From assembly GCA_009885995.1 (NCBI GenBank), contig VFJQ01000092.1, forward strand, positions 1 to 64,000: 64,000 bases of DNA, read 5' to 3'. Shown here piece after piece: positions 1 to 8,467 of the stretch (position 1 is the first letter of the stretch; every line of letters starts with the position of its first letter). Origin of the DNA: Verrucomicrobiota bacterium (lineage in GTDB: Bacteria > Verrucomicrobiota > Verrucomicrobiia > Chthoniobacterales > Chthoniobacteraceae). The notes under the pieces were generated by a model, which saw only the letters and a list, made by a program, of their open reading frames with translations, was not told the DNA's origin and made no database searches. The position numbers were made by a program, and so were the translations under genes.

Positions 1-130
1 GGTAAAGGCCGACGATATCCTCCAGCTTTTCGGCAAAGAGAGGGTCATTGGACACCTTGAAGGTGCGGAGCAAATGAGGCTTGAGCCCATGCTCACGCCA
101 GACGCGCCCGACCGTGCTGGGGCTCCAGCC
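1..130 (-). mobile_element. IS630-family transposase fragment, cut by window edge and truncated
   Basis: Read on the minus strand, this stretch encodes [19 protein letters not shown] followed by [20 protein letters not shown] and VGLY. That is the helix-turn-helix to catalytic-domain linker region typical of IS630-type transposases. No start is seen: reading backwards, the homology stops near position 125-131, where the plus strand becomes the tail of a different gene. The rest of the transposase would lie to the left of the window. I take it as an IS copy broken at its 5' side or an insertion junction. The family call rests on motif recognition, not a search. Confidence 0.7.
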
Positions 131-227
131 GGAGACGCTGGCGGTGATGCACGGGTCGTCCTACATCGGGCAGGCCGATCGGCTGCTCATCGACCTCGCG
201 GGAGTGATCAAAGAGAACTTCGACTAG
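126..227 (+). pseudogene. C-terminal remnant, possibly MBL-fold hydrolase
   Basis: The plus strand reads [20 protein letters not shown], then DLAGVIKENFD and a TAG at 225-227. The pattern T-L-A-V-M-H-G-S-S-(Y/F)-x-G resembles the end of metallo-beta-lactamase-fold proteins. No start or upstream domain is available, because the sequence turns into the IS630-type fragment immediately to the left. It is therefore the 3' stump of a gene interrupted by, or recombined with, that element. The family assignment is tentative because only about 30 residues remain. Confidence 0.45.
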
Positions 228-332
228 GCGTGACAAAGGGAGCGGAAGTCGCGGCGTTTTGCGCCGACGCCCGCTGACCTCCCCGACTTGGCACTTGGCA
301 GCGGTGTGGCGGCGTGGGCAGCTTTCGGGTTC

Positions 333-1565
333 ATGAAAGTCGTCGCCCCCATCTTCCTCGCCCTTACTGTCCCCATGCTCGCCGCTGAACCTTTTCGCCA
401 GACGCTCATCAGTTCGGAGAAAAATATTCGCGTCGAGAGCGCGGAGTTTTCCGGCAAGAAGATCACGCCGAAGGTGCCGGGGTGGACGATCCGCAAGGTG
501 ACGCTGCACGGCGGCAAGCAGGAGGGCGTGGAGTTGATCGTGGTGAACAACGGGAAGATGGAGTTCACCGTCGTGCCGACGCGCGGCATGGGACTGCTCG
601 AGGCGAAGGTGGGCGACGTGCGGCTCGGGTGGTATTCGCCGGTGAAGGAAGTCGTGCATCCGCAGCACGTGAACCTGCTCGGCCGTGGTGGGCTCGGCTG
701 GCTCGATGGCTTCAACGAGTGGATGGTCCGCTGCGGACTCGAGAGCAACGGTGGGCCGGGGCCGGATGAATTCATCAACAACGTTGGCGACAAGGCGACG
801 ATGGACCTCACGCTGCACGGCAAGATCGCGAACATTCCCGCGAGCGAAGTGGAGATCATCGTGAGCAAGGAAGCGCCGTATTCCCTCACCGTGCGCGGCG
901 TGGTGCACGAGCGGATGTTTTACGGGCCGAAGCTGGAACTGGTGACGGAGATTTCCACCGAGCCCGGATCGAGCACGCTGCGCATCGCGGACACGATCAC
1001 CAATCGTGGCCACGTGCCGCAGGAGTTCGAGCTGCTCTACCACGCGAACTACGGTCGCCCGCTGCTGGAAGAAGGCGCGCGCTTTCTCGCTCCGGTCTCG
1101 CGCGTCACTCCGATGAACGCGCACGCCGCGGAATCCGTGAACGACTGGGCGAGCTACGCGGGGCCTACGCCGGCGTTTGTCGAGCAGGTCTATTGCCTGC
1201 GCCCGATCGCGGGTCCCGATGGTCAGACGCTCATCGCATTGCAAAACAAGGCCGGCGATCGCGCGGTCTCGATGGCTTACTCGGTAAAGGAACTGCCTTA
1301 CCTCACGCAGTGGAAGAACACCGCCGCCGAAGCCGAGGGCTACGTGACCGGTCTCGAGCCGGGCGTGAATTTCCCCAACCCGCGCCGCATCGAGCGCAAG
1401 CTGGGCCGCGTGCCGAAGATCGCCGCCGGCGCGAGCTACACCGCTGCGATCGACTACGCGATCCACACCGATGCTGCATCGGTGAAAGCGGTCGCGGACA
1501 AAATCGCGAAGCTGCAAGGGGACACGAAGCCGGAGATCGCTCTGGAGCCGGAGAAGAAGGAGTGA
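333..1565 (+). CDS. DUF4432 (aldose-epimerase-like) secreted protein
   Basis: A 410-residue protein. I chose the ATG at 333 because it gives a clean signal peptide (MKVVAPIFLALTVPMLAAEP); the frame stays open 45 bases further upstream but adds no good signal. The body has the galactose-mutarotase-like beta-sandwich features of DUF4432, including VVPTRGMGLLEAKVGDVRLG, GGLGWLDGFNEWMVRCGLES and a late YHANYGRPLLEEGARFLAP block. Family members act on sugars or sugar phosphates, probably as epimerases, but this one's substrate is unknown. It leads a likely operon with a sulfatase and a PfkB kinase, which suggests use of a sulfated or unusual sugar. The stop is two bases before the candidate GTG start of the sulfatase. 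Confidence 0.8.
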   Translation: MKVVAPIFLALTVPMLAAEPFRQTLISSEKNIRVESAEFSGKKITPKVPGWTIRKVTLHGGKQEGVELIVVNNGKMEFTVVPTRGMGLLEAKVGDVRLGWYSPVKEVVHPQHVNLLGRGGLGWLDGFNEWMVRCGLESNGGPGPDEFINNVGDKATMDLTLHGKIANIPASEVEIIVSKEAPYSLTVRGVVHERMFYGPKLELVTEISTEPGSSTLRIADTITNRGHVPQEFELLYHANYGRPLLEEGARFLAPVSRVTPMNAHAAESVNDWASYAGPTPAFVEQVYCLRPIAGPDGQTLIALQNKAGDRAVSMAYSVKELPYLTQWKNTAAEAEGYVTGLEPGVNFPNPRRIERKLGRVPKIAAGASYTAAIDYAIHTDAASVKAVADKIAKLQGDTKPEIALEPEKKE

Positions 1566-1567
1566 TC

Positions 1568-3130
1568 GTGCCCTCGGCTTTCGTCGTCAAAGCGGCGATG
1601 CTCGCCGCAGTCCAAGGCGGCTGCGCCGCGTCAACGCCGAAGGCTTTGGACTGCGGCGAGCATCGCCGCTTTCGGTTTTCAGCCACATTCCTCCTCGCGC
1701 TCGTCAGCTTCGCCGTCGCGGCGTCCGCCGAAGCGCAGCCGCTGAACGTCCTCTTCATCGCGTTCGACGATCTGCGGCCCGAACTCGGCTGCTACGGCGC
1801 GAAGCACATCCGGTCGCCGAACATCGACCGGCTCGCCGCGCGCGGGCTGCTCTTCGAGCGCGCGTATTGCCAGCAGGCGGTCTGCAATCCATCGCGCGCG
1901 AGCGTGCTGAGCGGCTGCCGGCCGGACACGACGGGCGTAATGGCGAACAACAAGTTCCTGCGCCCGATGATGCCGGATGTGGTGACGCTGCCTCAGCACT
2001 TCAAGAACAACGGCTGGCACGCGCTGTCGCTCGGGAAGATTTTCCATCACAGCGAAAAGGAACCCGGCGACGATCCGCAGTCGTGGAGCGAGCCGTCTTG
2101 GTATCACGGCACACCGTATCAGCATTGGTTTTCCAAGACCGCGGCGGAGGAGATGAAGCGGTTGAAAAAGTTACCGCCGGACCAGCGGCCGAAACTCATC
2201 CGTCCCGCGCCGTTCGAGGCGGCGGATGAGCCGGACGATTCGTATCCCGACGCGCAGACCGCGGCGAAGGCGATTGAGACGCTGCAGCGGCTAAAGGAAA
2301 TGAAGAAGCCGTTCTTCCTCGGCGTCGGCTTCGTGAAGCCGCACCTGCCGTTCACGTGCCCTCAGAAGTATTGGGACCTGTATCCCGCGGACACGATCAA
2401 GGTGCCCGATAACTACTACCCGACCAAGGGCGCACCCGAGGCGGCGTTTCACAACTGGTATGAGCTGCGCACCTACGGCGGCATCCCGGCGAAGGGCGGG
2501 ATTAGCGACGACACCGCGCGCAGTCTCATCCGCGGCTACCGCGCGTGCGTGAGCTTCGCGGACGTGCAAGTCGGTCGCGTGCTCGATGAACTCGACCGGC
2601 TCGGCTTGCGAGAGCGCACCATCGTCGTGCTGTGGGGCGACCACGGCTATCACCTCGGCGAGAACGGCGTCTTCACGAAGATGACCAACTTCGAGCGCGG
2701 CACGCGCGTCCCGCTGATCGTGAGCGCGCCGGGGCAGAAGACTGCGGGGCATCGGACGCGCGCGCTGGTGGAACTCGTGGACCTTTACCCGACGTTCGCG
2801 GAACTCGCCGGCTTGGCGCTACCCGCGCATCTTGAAGGGAAGAGCTTCGCGCCGCTGCTGGCCGATCCGGATCGCACGTGGAAACAGGCCGCGTTCAGCC
2901 AGTATCTCCGGCCGGGCAAAGACAAGACCATGGGCCGCTCGATCCGCACTGACCGCTGGCGCTACACCGAGTGGACGAACGGCAAAGGCGAAAGCGTCGG
3001 CACGGAGATCTACGACGAGCAGGGCGATCCGCAGGAGAATGTGAACGTCTTCAACGCAGACGCGGACCTCGCCGCTCAACTCGCGAGGCAACTCCACGCC
3101 GGCTGGCGCGCGGCGGCCGCTCTGCGATGA
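1568..3130 (+). CDS. Sulfatase, iduronate-2-sulfatase type
   Basis: A family S1 sulfatase of about 520 residues that hydrolyses sulfate esters, probably of polysaccharides outside the cytoplasm. The first metal-binding stretch is FIAFDDLRPELGCYG. The formylglycine site is the Cys of CNPSRASVLSG (about residue 106), which fits C-x-P-S-R. Later VVLWGDHGYHLGENG supplies further metal and sulfate ligands. The start is uncertain: GTG 1568 has a GGAG-type ribosome site just upstream, while ATG 1598 and TTG 1646 fall inside a palindromic repeat. That repeat supplies the odd N-terminal residues before the hydrophobic signal segment (SATFLLALVSFAVAASAEA). The stop overlaps the next start (ATGA). Confidence 0.9.
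   Translation: MPSAFVVKAAMLAAVQGGCAASTPKALDCGEHRRFRFSATFLLALVSFAVAASAEAQPLNVLFIAFDDLRPELGCYGAKHIRSPNIDRLAARGLLFERAYCQQAVCNPSRASVLSGCRPDTTGVMANNKFLRPMMPDVVTLPQHFKNNGWHALSLGKIFHHSEKEPGDDPQSWSEPSWYHGTPYQHWFSKTAAEEMKRLKKLPPDQRPKLIRPAPFEAADEPDDSYPDAQTAAKAIETLQRLKEMKKPFFLGVGFVKPHLPFTCPQKYWDLYPADTIKVPDNYYPTKGAPEAAFHNWYELRTYGGIPAKGGISDDTARSLIRGYRACVSFADVQVGRVLDELDRLGLRERTIVVLWGDHGYHLGENGVFTKMTNFERGTRVPLIVSAPGQKTAGHRTRALVELVDLYPTFAELAGLALPAHLEGKSFAPLLADPDRTWKQAAFSQYLRPGKDKTMGRSIRTDRWRYTEWTNGKGESVGTEIYDEQGDPQENVNVFNADADLAAQLARQLHAGWRAAAALR
1589..1672. repeat. Palindromic repeat with 27-bp perfect arms
   Basis: Bases 1589-1615 are the exact reverse complement of 1646-1672 (27 of 27), separated by a GC-rich 30-base spacer. 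Each arm contains a smaller CGGCGA/TCGCCG palindrome, so a long hairpin or cruciform can form. It resembles REP-type intergenic palindromes. It lies across the junction between the DUF4432 gene and the sulfatase, inside the open reading frame of the latter, so it may both shape the mRNA and provide the sulfatase N-terminus. Confidence 0.85.
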
Positions 3131-3969
3131 CGCGCCGCGTTTTCGCTCTCGGTGAAGTGGTGTGGGATTTGCTGCCGAGCGGCCCGGTGCTCGGCGGCGC
3201 GCCTGCGAACTTCGCCTGCCACGCGCGTGCGCTCGGCGCGGATACCACGCTCGTCTCGCGCGTGGGCGACGATGATCTCGGTCGTGAGATTCTGCGCCAC
3301 TTCGCCGTGCAGGTGGACGCGCAGCGCCCGACGGGAACCGTCACGGTCGAACTTGCCAACGGGCAGCCGCACTACACGATCCACGAGGGCGTGGCGTGGG
3401 ATGCGATCGAGCCCGATGAGCGCGTGCGCGCTGCGGACGCGGTCTGCTTCGGCTCGCTCGCGCAGCGCTCGCGAGTCTCCCGCACGTCGATCCAGCAGAT
3501 GGTTGTGGCTACGCGCTCGGATGCGCTGCGTGTCTTCGATATCAACCTGCGGCAGGCCTTCTACTCGCGCGAGGTGATCGAGCAGTCGCTCACGCTCGCG
3601 AATGTGCTGAAGCTCAACGATGCCGAGTTGCCGGTGCTGGAGGAAATGTTCGCGCTGCACGGCATCGAGAGCATTGCCGCGCGCTTCGATCTGCGCGCGG
3701 TGGCGCTCACGCGCGGCGGCGCGGGCAGTGTGCTGTGGGCCGATGGCGAGCGCGTGGAGCACCCCGGTATCGCCACGACCGTGCGCGACACGATCGGCGC
3801 GGGCGATTCCTTCACCGCAGCGCTCGCGCTCGGTCTGCTCGCGGGCTGGCCGCTCGGCGAGATCGTCCAACTCGCCAGCGAAGTCGCCGCCTTCGTCTGC
3901 ACGCAAGCGGGCGCGACTCCGCCGCTGCCGGAAGCGTTTCGCCGTCGTTTCGAGCGGCCTTTGTGCTAA
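3127..3969 (+). CDS. PfkB-family carbohydrate kinase
   Basis: A 280-residue ribokinase/PfkB-fold sugar kinase. The substrate-binding GG motif is seen in VLGGAPANFACHARALGA and the second signature in DTIGAGDSFTAALALGLL, where the Asp of GAGD (about residue 227) is the catalytic base. FDINLRQ in the middle matches fructokinase-like members. The ATG overlaps the sulfatase stop by four bases, so the two are translationally coupled. In this operon it probably phosphorylates the sugar released or epimerised by its neighbours; the exact sugar cannot be read from sequence. Confidence 0.9.
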   Translation: MTRRVFALGEVVWDLLPSGPVLGGAPANFACHARALGADTTLVSRVGDDDLGREILRHFAVQVDAQRPTGTVTVELANGQPHYTIHEGVAWDAIEPDERVRAADAVCFGSLAQRSRVSRTSIQQMVVATRSDALRVFDINLRQAFYSREVIEQSLTLANVLKLNDAELPVLEEMFALHGIESIAARFDLRAVALTRGGAGSVLWADGERVEHPGIATTVRDTIGAGDSFTAALALGLLAGWPLGEIVQLASEVAAFVCTQAGATPPLPEAFRRRFERPLC

Positions 3970-3984
3970 AGCAGCGCGCCCTCC

Positions 3985-5301
3985 ATGCGCTCCGCCCTTC
4001 TCCCTTTCGTCTTTGCCGCCGCGCCGCTGCTCGCGCAGAACGTGCCGGGGCAGTCCTATTTTGGGACCAGCGACTACATCGAATACATCGCGGGAAATCT
4101 GCCGGTGATCGTGGCCGCGCCGCACGGTGGTTCGCTGAAGCCGGTGGAGCTGCCCGACCGCACCTACGGCACCACGACCATCGACTCGAACACGCAGGAT
4201 CTCGCGCGAAAGATCCAGCAGGCCTTCCTCGCGCGCTTCGGCGGCTATCCGCACGTGATCATCTGCCGGCTGCATCGGGAGAAGATCGACTGCAATCGCG
4301 AGATCGTGGAAGGCGCGCAGGGCCATGCGCCCACGGAGACGGCGTGGACTGAGTTTCAGGACTTCATCAGCGCCGCGCGGCAGAGCGTGACGGCGCAATT
4401 TGGCCGCGGGCTCTTCCTCGATATCCACGGCCACGGCCACACGCTGCAGCGGCTGGAACTCGGCTATCTGCTGCACGACACGGACCTCGATCTCTCGGAC
4501 TCCACGCTCGATGCCGGTAGTCACGCGGCGAGCGCGAGCATCCGGAATCTGGACGTGCTCTCGCCGGTCGCGTTCTCCCAGCTTCTCCGCGGTGCGAATA
4601 GCCTCGGCGGCCTGCTCGCCACGCGTGGCTATCCCTCGGTGCCGAGCCCGGCGATCCCGTCGCCGGGCACGGACCTTTACTTCGACGGCGGCTACAACAC
4701 GCTCCAGCACGGCTCGCGGGACGCGGGCACGATCAGCGCCGTGCAGATCGAGTGCAATTTCACGGGCGTCCGCGACTCGGCGGCGAATCGCACGGCTTTC
4801 GCCACGGAACTCGCCAGCGCGGCGGACGCGTATTTCGGCGAGCACTTCGCGCTCGACCTGCGCACGCCGCTGACGAGCTGGAATCAGGCGAACTTCGGCG
4901 CGAACTGGAACAACGCGGCCATCGCTGGGGAGTTGGTGGACATCGACCGCGACGGCCTTTGCAACCTGCTCGAATACGCCCTCGCCGGCGCGCCCGCCGA
5001 CGCTGCGCAGACGCCGCTCCCTCAGAGCAGCGTCGTCGCTGGGCACCTCTCGCTCACCTTCACCCGCGTGCTCGCAAACACCGACCTCACCACGACCGTG
5101 CAAGTCGCGGATAGCGCCGCTGGCCCGTGGACCGATCTCGCGCGCAGCACCGCCGGAGCCACGACCATCGCGCTCGCTGCGGGCGCAGGCGTGAGCGAAA
5201 CCGGCACCGGCGCGACGCGCACCGTGGAGGTGCAGGACATCGAGACGACGGGCGACCCTGCGCACCCGCGGCGCTTCATGCGCGTGCGGGTGGAAAAATA
5301 G
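3985..5301 (+). CDS. Secreted N-formylglutamate-amidohydrolase-like protein
   Basis: A 438-residue protein with a signal peptide (MRSALLPFVFAAAPLLAQ). The first 290 residues resemble the zinc-dependent N-formylglutamate amidohydrolase fold: VIVAAPHGGS (HGG metal-site motif), CRLHREKIDCNREI and LFLDIHGHGH provide the expected His, Arg and Asp residues. The last 130 residues are a separate beta-rich domain beginning WNQANFGANWNN and DIDRDGLCNLLEYALAG, a C-terminal type common in exported Verrucomicrobia proteins and probably used for cell-surface placement. Being exported, it is unlikely to act in cytoplasmic histidine breakdown; its substrate is unknown. It starts 15 bases after the kinase gene. 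Confidence 0.75.
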   Translation: MRSALLPFVFAAAPLLAQNVPGQSYFGTSDYIEYIAGNLPVIVAAPHGGSLKPVELPDRTYGTTTIDSNTQDLARKIQQAFLARFGGYPHVIICRLHREKIDCNREIVEGAQGHAPTETAWTEFQDFISAARQSVTAQFGRGLFLDIHGHGHTLQRLELGYLLHDTDLDLSDSTLDAGSHAASASIRNLDVLSPVAFSQLLRGANSLGGLLATRGYPSVPSPAIPSPGTDLYFDGGYNTLQHGSRDAGTISAVQIECNFTGVRDSAANRTAFATELASAADAYFGEHFALDLRTPLTSWNQANFGANWNNAAIAGELVDIDRDGLCNLLEYALAGAPADAAQTPLPQSSVVAGHLSLTFTRVLANTDLTTTVQVADSAAGPWTDLARSTAGATTIALAAGAGVSETGTGATRTVEVQDIETTGDPAHPRRFMRVRVEK

Positions 5302-5310
5302 ATCACGACC

Positions 5311-5596
5311 ATGAAACCACACATCCTCATCTTCCTCGCCGCCACCTCGTTCGCCGCCGCTGGCGCACGTGGACAAGAACGATCCGCCGATCCTCATCCT
5401 GCACGGCACGGGCGACACGACGGTCGCCGTCGCGGACTCCGAGGCCTTTGCCGCCGCGCTGGAGAAAGCGGGCGTCGAGCATCAGCTCGTGACCGTGCCC
5501 GACGCGCCGCACAGCTTTCACCTCGAGCCGACGCAGCGCGACCTGCGCCCGCTCGTGCTCGGGTTTTTCGACAAGCATCTGAAGGCGAAACCGTAG
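5311..5596 (+). pseudogene. Alpha/beta hydrolase relic (signal peptide joined out of frame to the C-terminus)
   Basis: Frame 1 from 5311 gives a good signal peptide (MKPHILIFLAATSFAAAG) and then nonsense. A different frame from about 5354 gives SPLAHVDKNDPPILILHGTG, then DTTVAVADSEAFAAALEKAG and a late HSFHLEP, ending at 5596. This is the last strand-helix part and catalytic His of a serine esterase of the BD-FAE/dienelactone-hydrolase type. The nucleophile domain of about 200 residues is missing, and the join near 5350-5360 is out of frame. I read it as an internal deletion that killed the gene. A small surviving ORF (5369-5596) could still be translated but would have no enzyme activity. 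Confidence 0.7.
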
Positions 5597-5665
5597 CAGG
5601 GGCGGGCTCCACGATTCGCACACCTGCTCGGGGGACGACTTGCGCCTTCGCCGAGCCGGGCAATA

Positions 5666-8467
5666 GTGCGGGCCGATAAACTTTTACTCTTCCGCCCGCT
5701 GGTGACCGCTTCCCCGTTTCGATTCATCGCTTTTTCCCTCCTCCTCGCCGCTGTGGGCGGAAGGCTGTGGGCTGCGTCGCCGGTGATCGATCCGCCGATC
5801 CCGCTGGAGGGCGAGCCGGCGCGGGTGGAGCCGGAGATCCCGGTGGGGAAGACGCTGCTTTTCCCCATCACGGCGAGCGATGCGGACGGTGAGGCGCTCT
5901 CGTATAAGGCGACGAGCTCGAACCCGACCATCCTCGTGCGGGTGAAGACGGGGAATCCGAAGCTGGTGATGAATGTGACGCACGCGGACGGCGGGGCGGG
6001 CGATCCGGCTTACGAGGGCGCGATGGAGTTCATGCTCTTCCGCGACTGGCTGCCGGTGAGTGCGGGCTTCGTGGCGGGGATGGCGCAGGCGGGGTTTTAC
6101 GACAACGTGCATTTCCACCGCATCGCCGATCTCGGAGGCGGGGTGGGGACTGCGGGCTTCATTTTCCAGGGCGGCGATCCGCTGAGCGTGGTGAATGGCG
6201 GGGCCTCGGATACGGTGGGATCGGGCGGGCCGGGAATGACGGGCACGAACACGGCGACGGCGTGGAAATTCCAGAACGAGTTCCACGCCGGCACGATCTT
6301 CACCGGGCGCGGGCAACTCGCGATGGCGAATTCGGGCACCTACAACAAGGACCGCGGCTACTCGATCGGCTCGAACGGCACGCTGATCATTCCCGATTAT
6401 CTCGATTCGAACGGCAGCCAGTTTTTCATCACCGACGGCCAGCCGCGGCATCTCGATTTCAAGCACAACGTCTTCGCCCAGATGCTGCGCGGCTGGGAGC
6501 TGCTGCCGAAGATGCGGGCGACCAAGACGTGGGCGGCATTCCCGCCGGTCCCGGCTCAGACTTCGGCGACGGCCCCGCACGTCGCCTTGAAGATCACCTC
6601 CGCGACGGTCGCGCCGAACGAGACGGATGCGGTGCTGGTGCTGAGTGCGAAGGCGCGCGGCTCGGCGCTGATCACGGTCACCGCGACGGACCGCAGCGGC
6701 GCGAAGGCCACGCGCAGCTTCACCGTGAATGCGGTGCGCGATGAGTCGAACTGCAATCCCTTTCTCCGCCGGCTCGACCCGCTGGTGACGCCGAAGGACA
6801 CGCCGACGACGTTCGGAGTCAGCGCGGTCGATTTGGAGTTCGACTACATGGAGGTGGAGCACTCGATGGTCGCGCTGTCGGCGACGCTCGGCGCGAAAGG
6901 CACGGCGCTCACGCAGCGAGGGAGCGTCGCACAGATGCAGCCGACTGCGGCTTACACGGGCCTGGTGAAGATGGGGTTCGATGTGAGGCAGTTCGACATC
7001 GGCGGAGGCGGCTATCAGGCGACCTCGGATTCCGCCTTCGCGCCCATCGGGGTCGGCGATGCGGTGGCGCGTGCCGGGAGCGTCGATCTCGAGGCGCAGC
7101 CGGGCCTCGCGGTCGTGAACGCAGTGGTTGGGAGAATCAGCGACACCGATCCGGTGGGAACGCCGGGGAACTTCACCGCGAAGATCAACTGGGGCGACGG
7201 CACGCCGCTCAGCGTGGGCACCGTCGTCCGCGATCCCGCGTGGCCGGGCGCGAACACCTACCTCGCGCTCGGCGGACACACCTACGCGCGGCCCGGCGTG
7301 TATCCGATCGTCGTGGACTTTGCCGGCAACGCCGGCGCGACCGCCACCTCGCGCGGCACCGCGTGGGTGAACTCTAACCCGCTCCGCGCGATGGGCGTGG
7401 ACGTGGAACTGACGACCGCGCGTGTGGTCAACCGCATGGTCGCCACCTTCACCGACACCGCGCCGGGCGACGTGGCGGACTACTCGGTGCAGATCGACTG
7501 GGGCGATGGCGGCGTCTCGCGCGGCACGGTCGAGCGCGACGCGGGGAACGGGCGTTTCCTCGTGCGCGGCACGCACGGCTACCGCGACAGCGAGCCCTTC
7601 AGCGCCCGCATTCGCATTCACAAAGCAAACACGCCCGCTGCCAGCGACGCCATCGCGTGGGCGACGATCACGCCGCAGTTCAAGGCCGCACAGCACCTGC
7701 CGCCCTTCCCGCATGGGAAGATGACGATCGCCTGGAACAACGGCCCGGCGAAGACCTTCGCGGGCCGCCCAGGTCCGGACTACCACGTCACCTACGGCGG
7801 CTCCTTCGTCATCATCAACACGGGCAATCGCGAACTAGGCAGATCGATCCTGCGTTTCTGGCTCTCCGAAGACCGCGTGCGCGATGCGGGCGACCGCGCC
7901 CTGATCGTGAACGGCCAGCCGCAGCTCAACATCATCCCGTTTCCCGCCGGCGCGGGTGGCAGCGGGCAGTTCGTGATCACGCTGCCGAAGGGCGAGAGCG
8001 GCGCGCGCAAATACCTGCTCTCCGAGGCCGTCTATTCCGACCGGATCGCCGACTACGACGGCAGCGAGAAGATCCTCGTCACCGGCCCGCTCAAGCCGTC
8101 CATCCTCGTCGCGTCGAGCGGTGGTCTGAAGACGACGGAGGCGGGCGGCAAGGTCACGTTCACCGTGGTGCTCGACGCGCCGCCCGTGAGCACCGCCGCG
8201 GCCGGCCAGCCCGCGAACGACGCGGTGACCATCCCGCTCGAAAGCTCGCTGCCGCTCGAGGGCGCGGTCTCGCCCGCGCAGCTCGTCTTCACGCGCGACA
8301 ATTGGTTCGTCCCGCAGACCGTGACGGTGACGGGCGTGAATGATGCGAATCGCGACGGCAACAAGAACTATCAAATCAACCTCAAGGCGGCGCTGAGCGG
8401 CGACGCACTCTTCAGTGGCATCGTCGGCCCATCCGTGAGCGTGACCAACCTCGACAACGATCCATGA
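5666..8467 (+). CDS. Exported cyclophilin-type prolyl isomerase with PKD-like and Calx-beta-like repeats
   Basis: A 933-residue fusion. The start is GTG 5666; GTG 5702 is an alternative just before the hydrophobic signal (FRFIAFSLLLAAVGG). An N-terminal beta domain is followed by a cyclophilin domain (about residues 110-290) with the catalytic FHRI...GFIFQGGDP, LAMANSG, NGSQFFIT and LDFKHNVFAQML motifs, interrupted by a long loop. Next come two PKD-like domains containing the repeated IDWGDG/INWGDG motif, then a domain ending LVFTRDNWFVPQTVTVTGV and NLDNDP, as in large surface proteins. Its stop overlaps the ATG of the next gene (ATGA), so the prolyl isomerase is coupled to a beta-repeat giant. 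It may fold that partner outside the membrane (inference). Confidence 0.85.
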   Translation: MRADKLLLFRPLVTASPFRFIAFSLLLAAVGGRLWAASPVIDPPIPLEGEPARVEPEIPVGKTLLFPITASDADGEALSYKATSSNPTILVRVKTGNPKLVMNVTHADGGAGDPAYEGAMEFMLFRDWLPVSAGFVAGMAQAGFYDNVHFHRIADLGGGVGTAGFIFQGGDPLSVVNGGASDTVGSGGPGMTGTNTATAWKFQNEFHAGTIFTGRGQLAMANSGTYNKDRGYSIGSNGTLIIPDYLDSNGSQFFITDGQPRHLDFKHNVFAQMLRGWELLPKMRATKTWAAFPPVPAQTSATAPHVALKITSATVAPNETDAVLVLSAKARGSALITVTATDRSGAKATRSFTVNAVRDESNCNPFLRRLDPLVTPKDTPTTFGVSAVDLEFDYMEVEHSMVALSATLGAKGTALTQRGSVAQMQPTAAYTGLVKMGFDVRQFDIGGGGYQATSDSAFAPIGVGDAVARAGSVDLEAQPGLAVVNAVVGRISDTDPVGTPGNFTAKINWGDGTPLSVGTVVRDPAWPGANTYLALGGHTYARPGVYPIVVDFAGNAGATATSRGTAWVNSNPLRAMGVDVELTTARVVNRMVATFTDTAPGDVADYSVQIDWGDGGVSRGTVERDAGNGRFLVRGTHGYRDSEPFSARIRIHKANTPAASDAIAWATITPQFKAAQHLPPFPHGKMTIAWNNGPAKTFAGRPGPDYHVTYGGSFVIINTGNRELGRSILRFWLSEDRVRDAGDRALIVNGQPQLNIIPFPAGAGGSGQFVITLPKGESGARKYLLSEAVYSDRIADYDGSEKILVTGPLKPSILVASSGGLKTTEAGGKVTFTVVLDAPPVSTAAAGQPANDAVTIPLESSLPLEGAVSPAQLVFTRDNWFVPQTVTVTGVNDANRDGNKNYQINLKAALSGDALFSGIVGPSVSVTNLDNDP

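Noticed and set aside
3076-5418. A 780-codon minus-strand open frame
   Set aside because: Arg/Ala/Glu-rich shadow of the PfkB kinase and the amidohydrolase-like gene, which have intact motifs on the plus strand.
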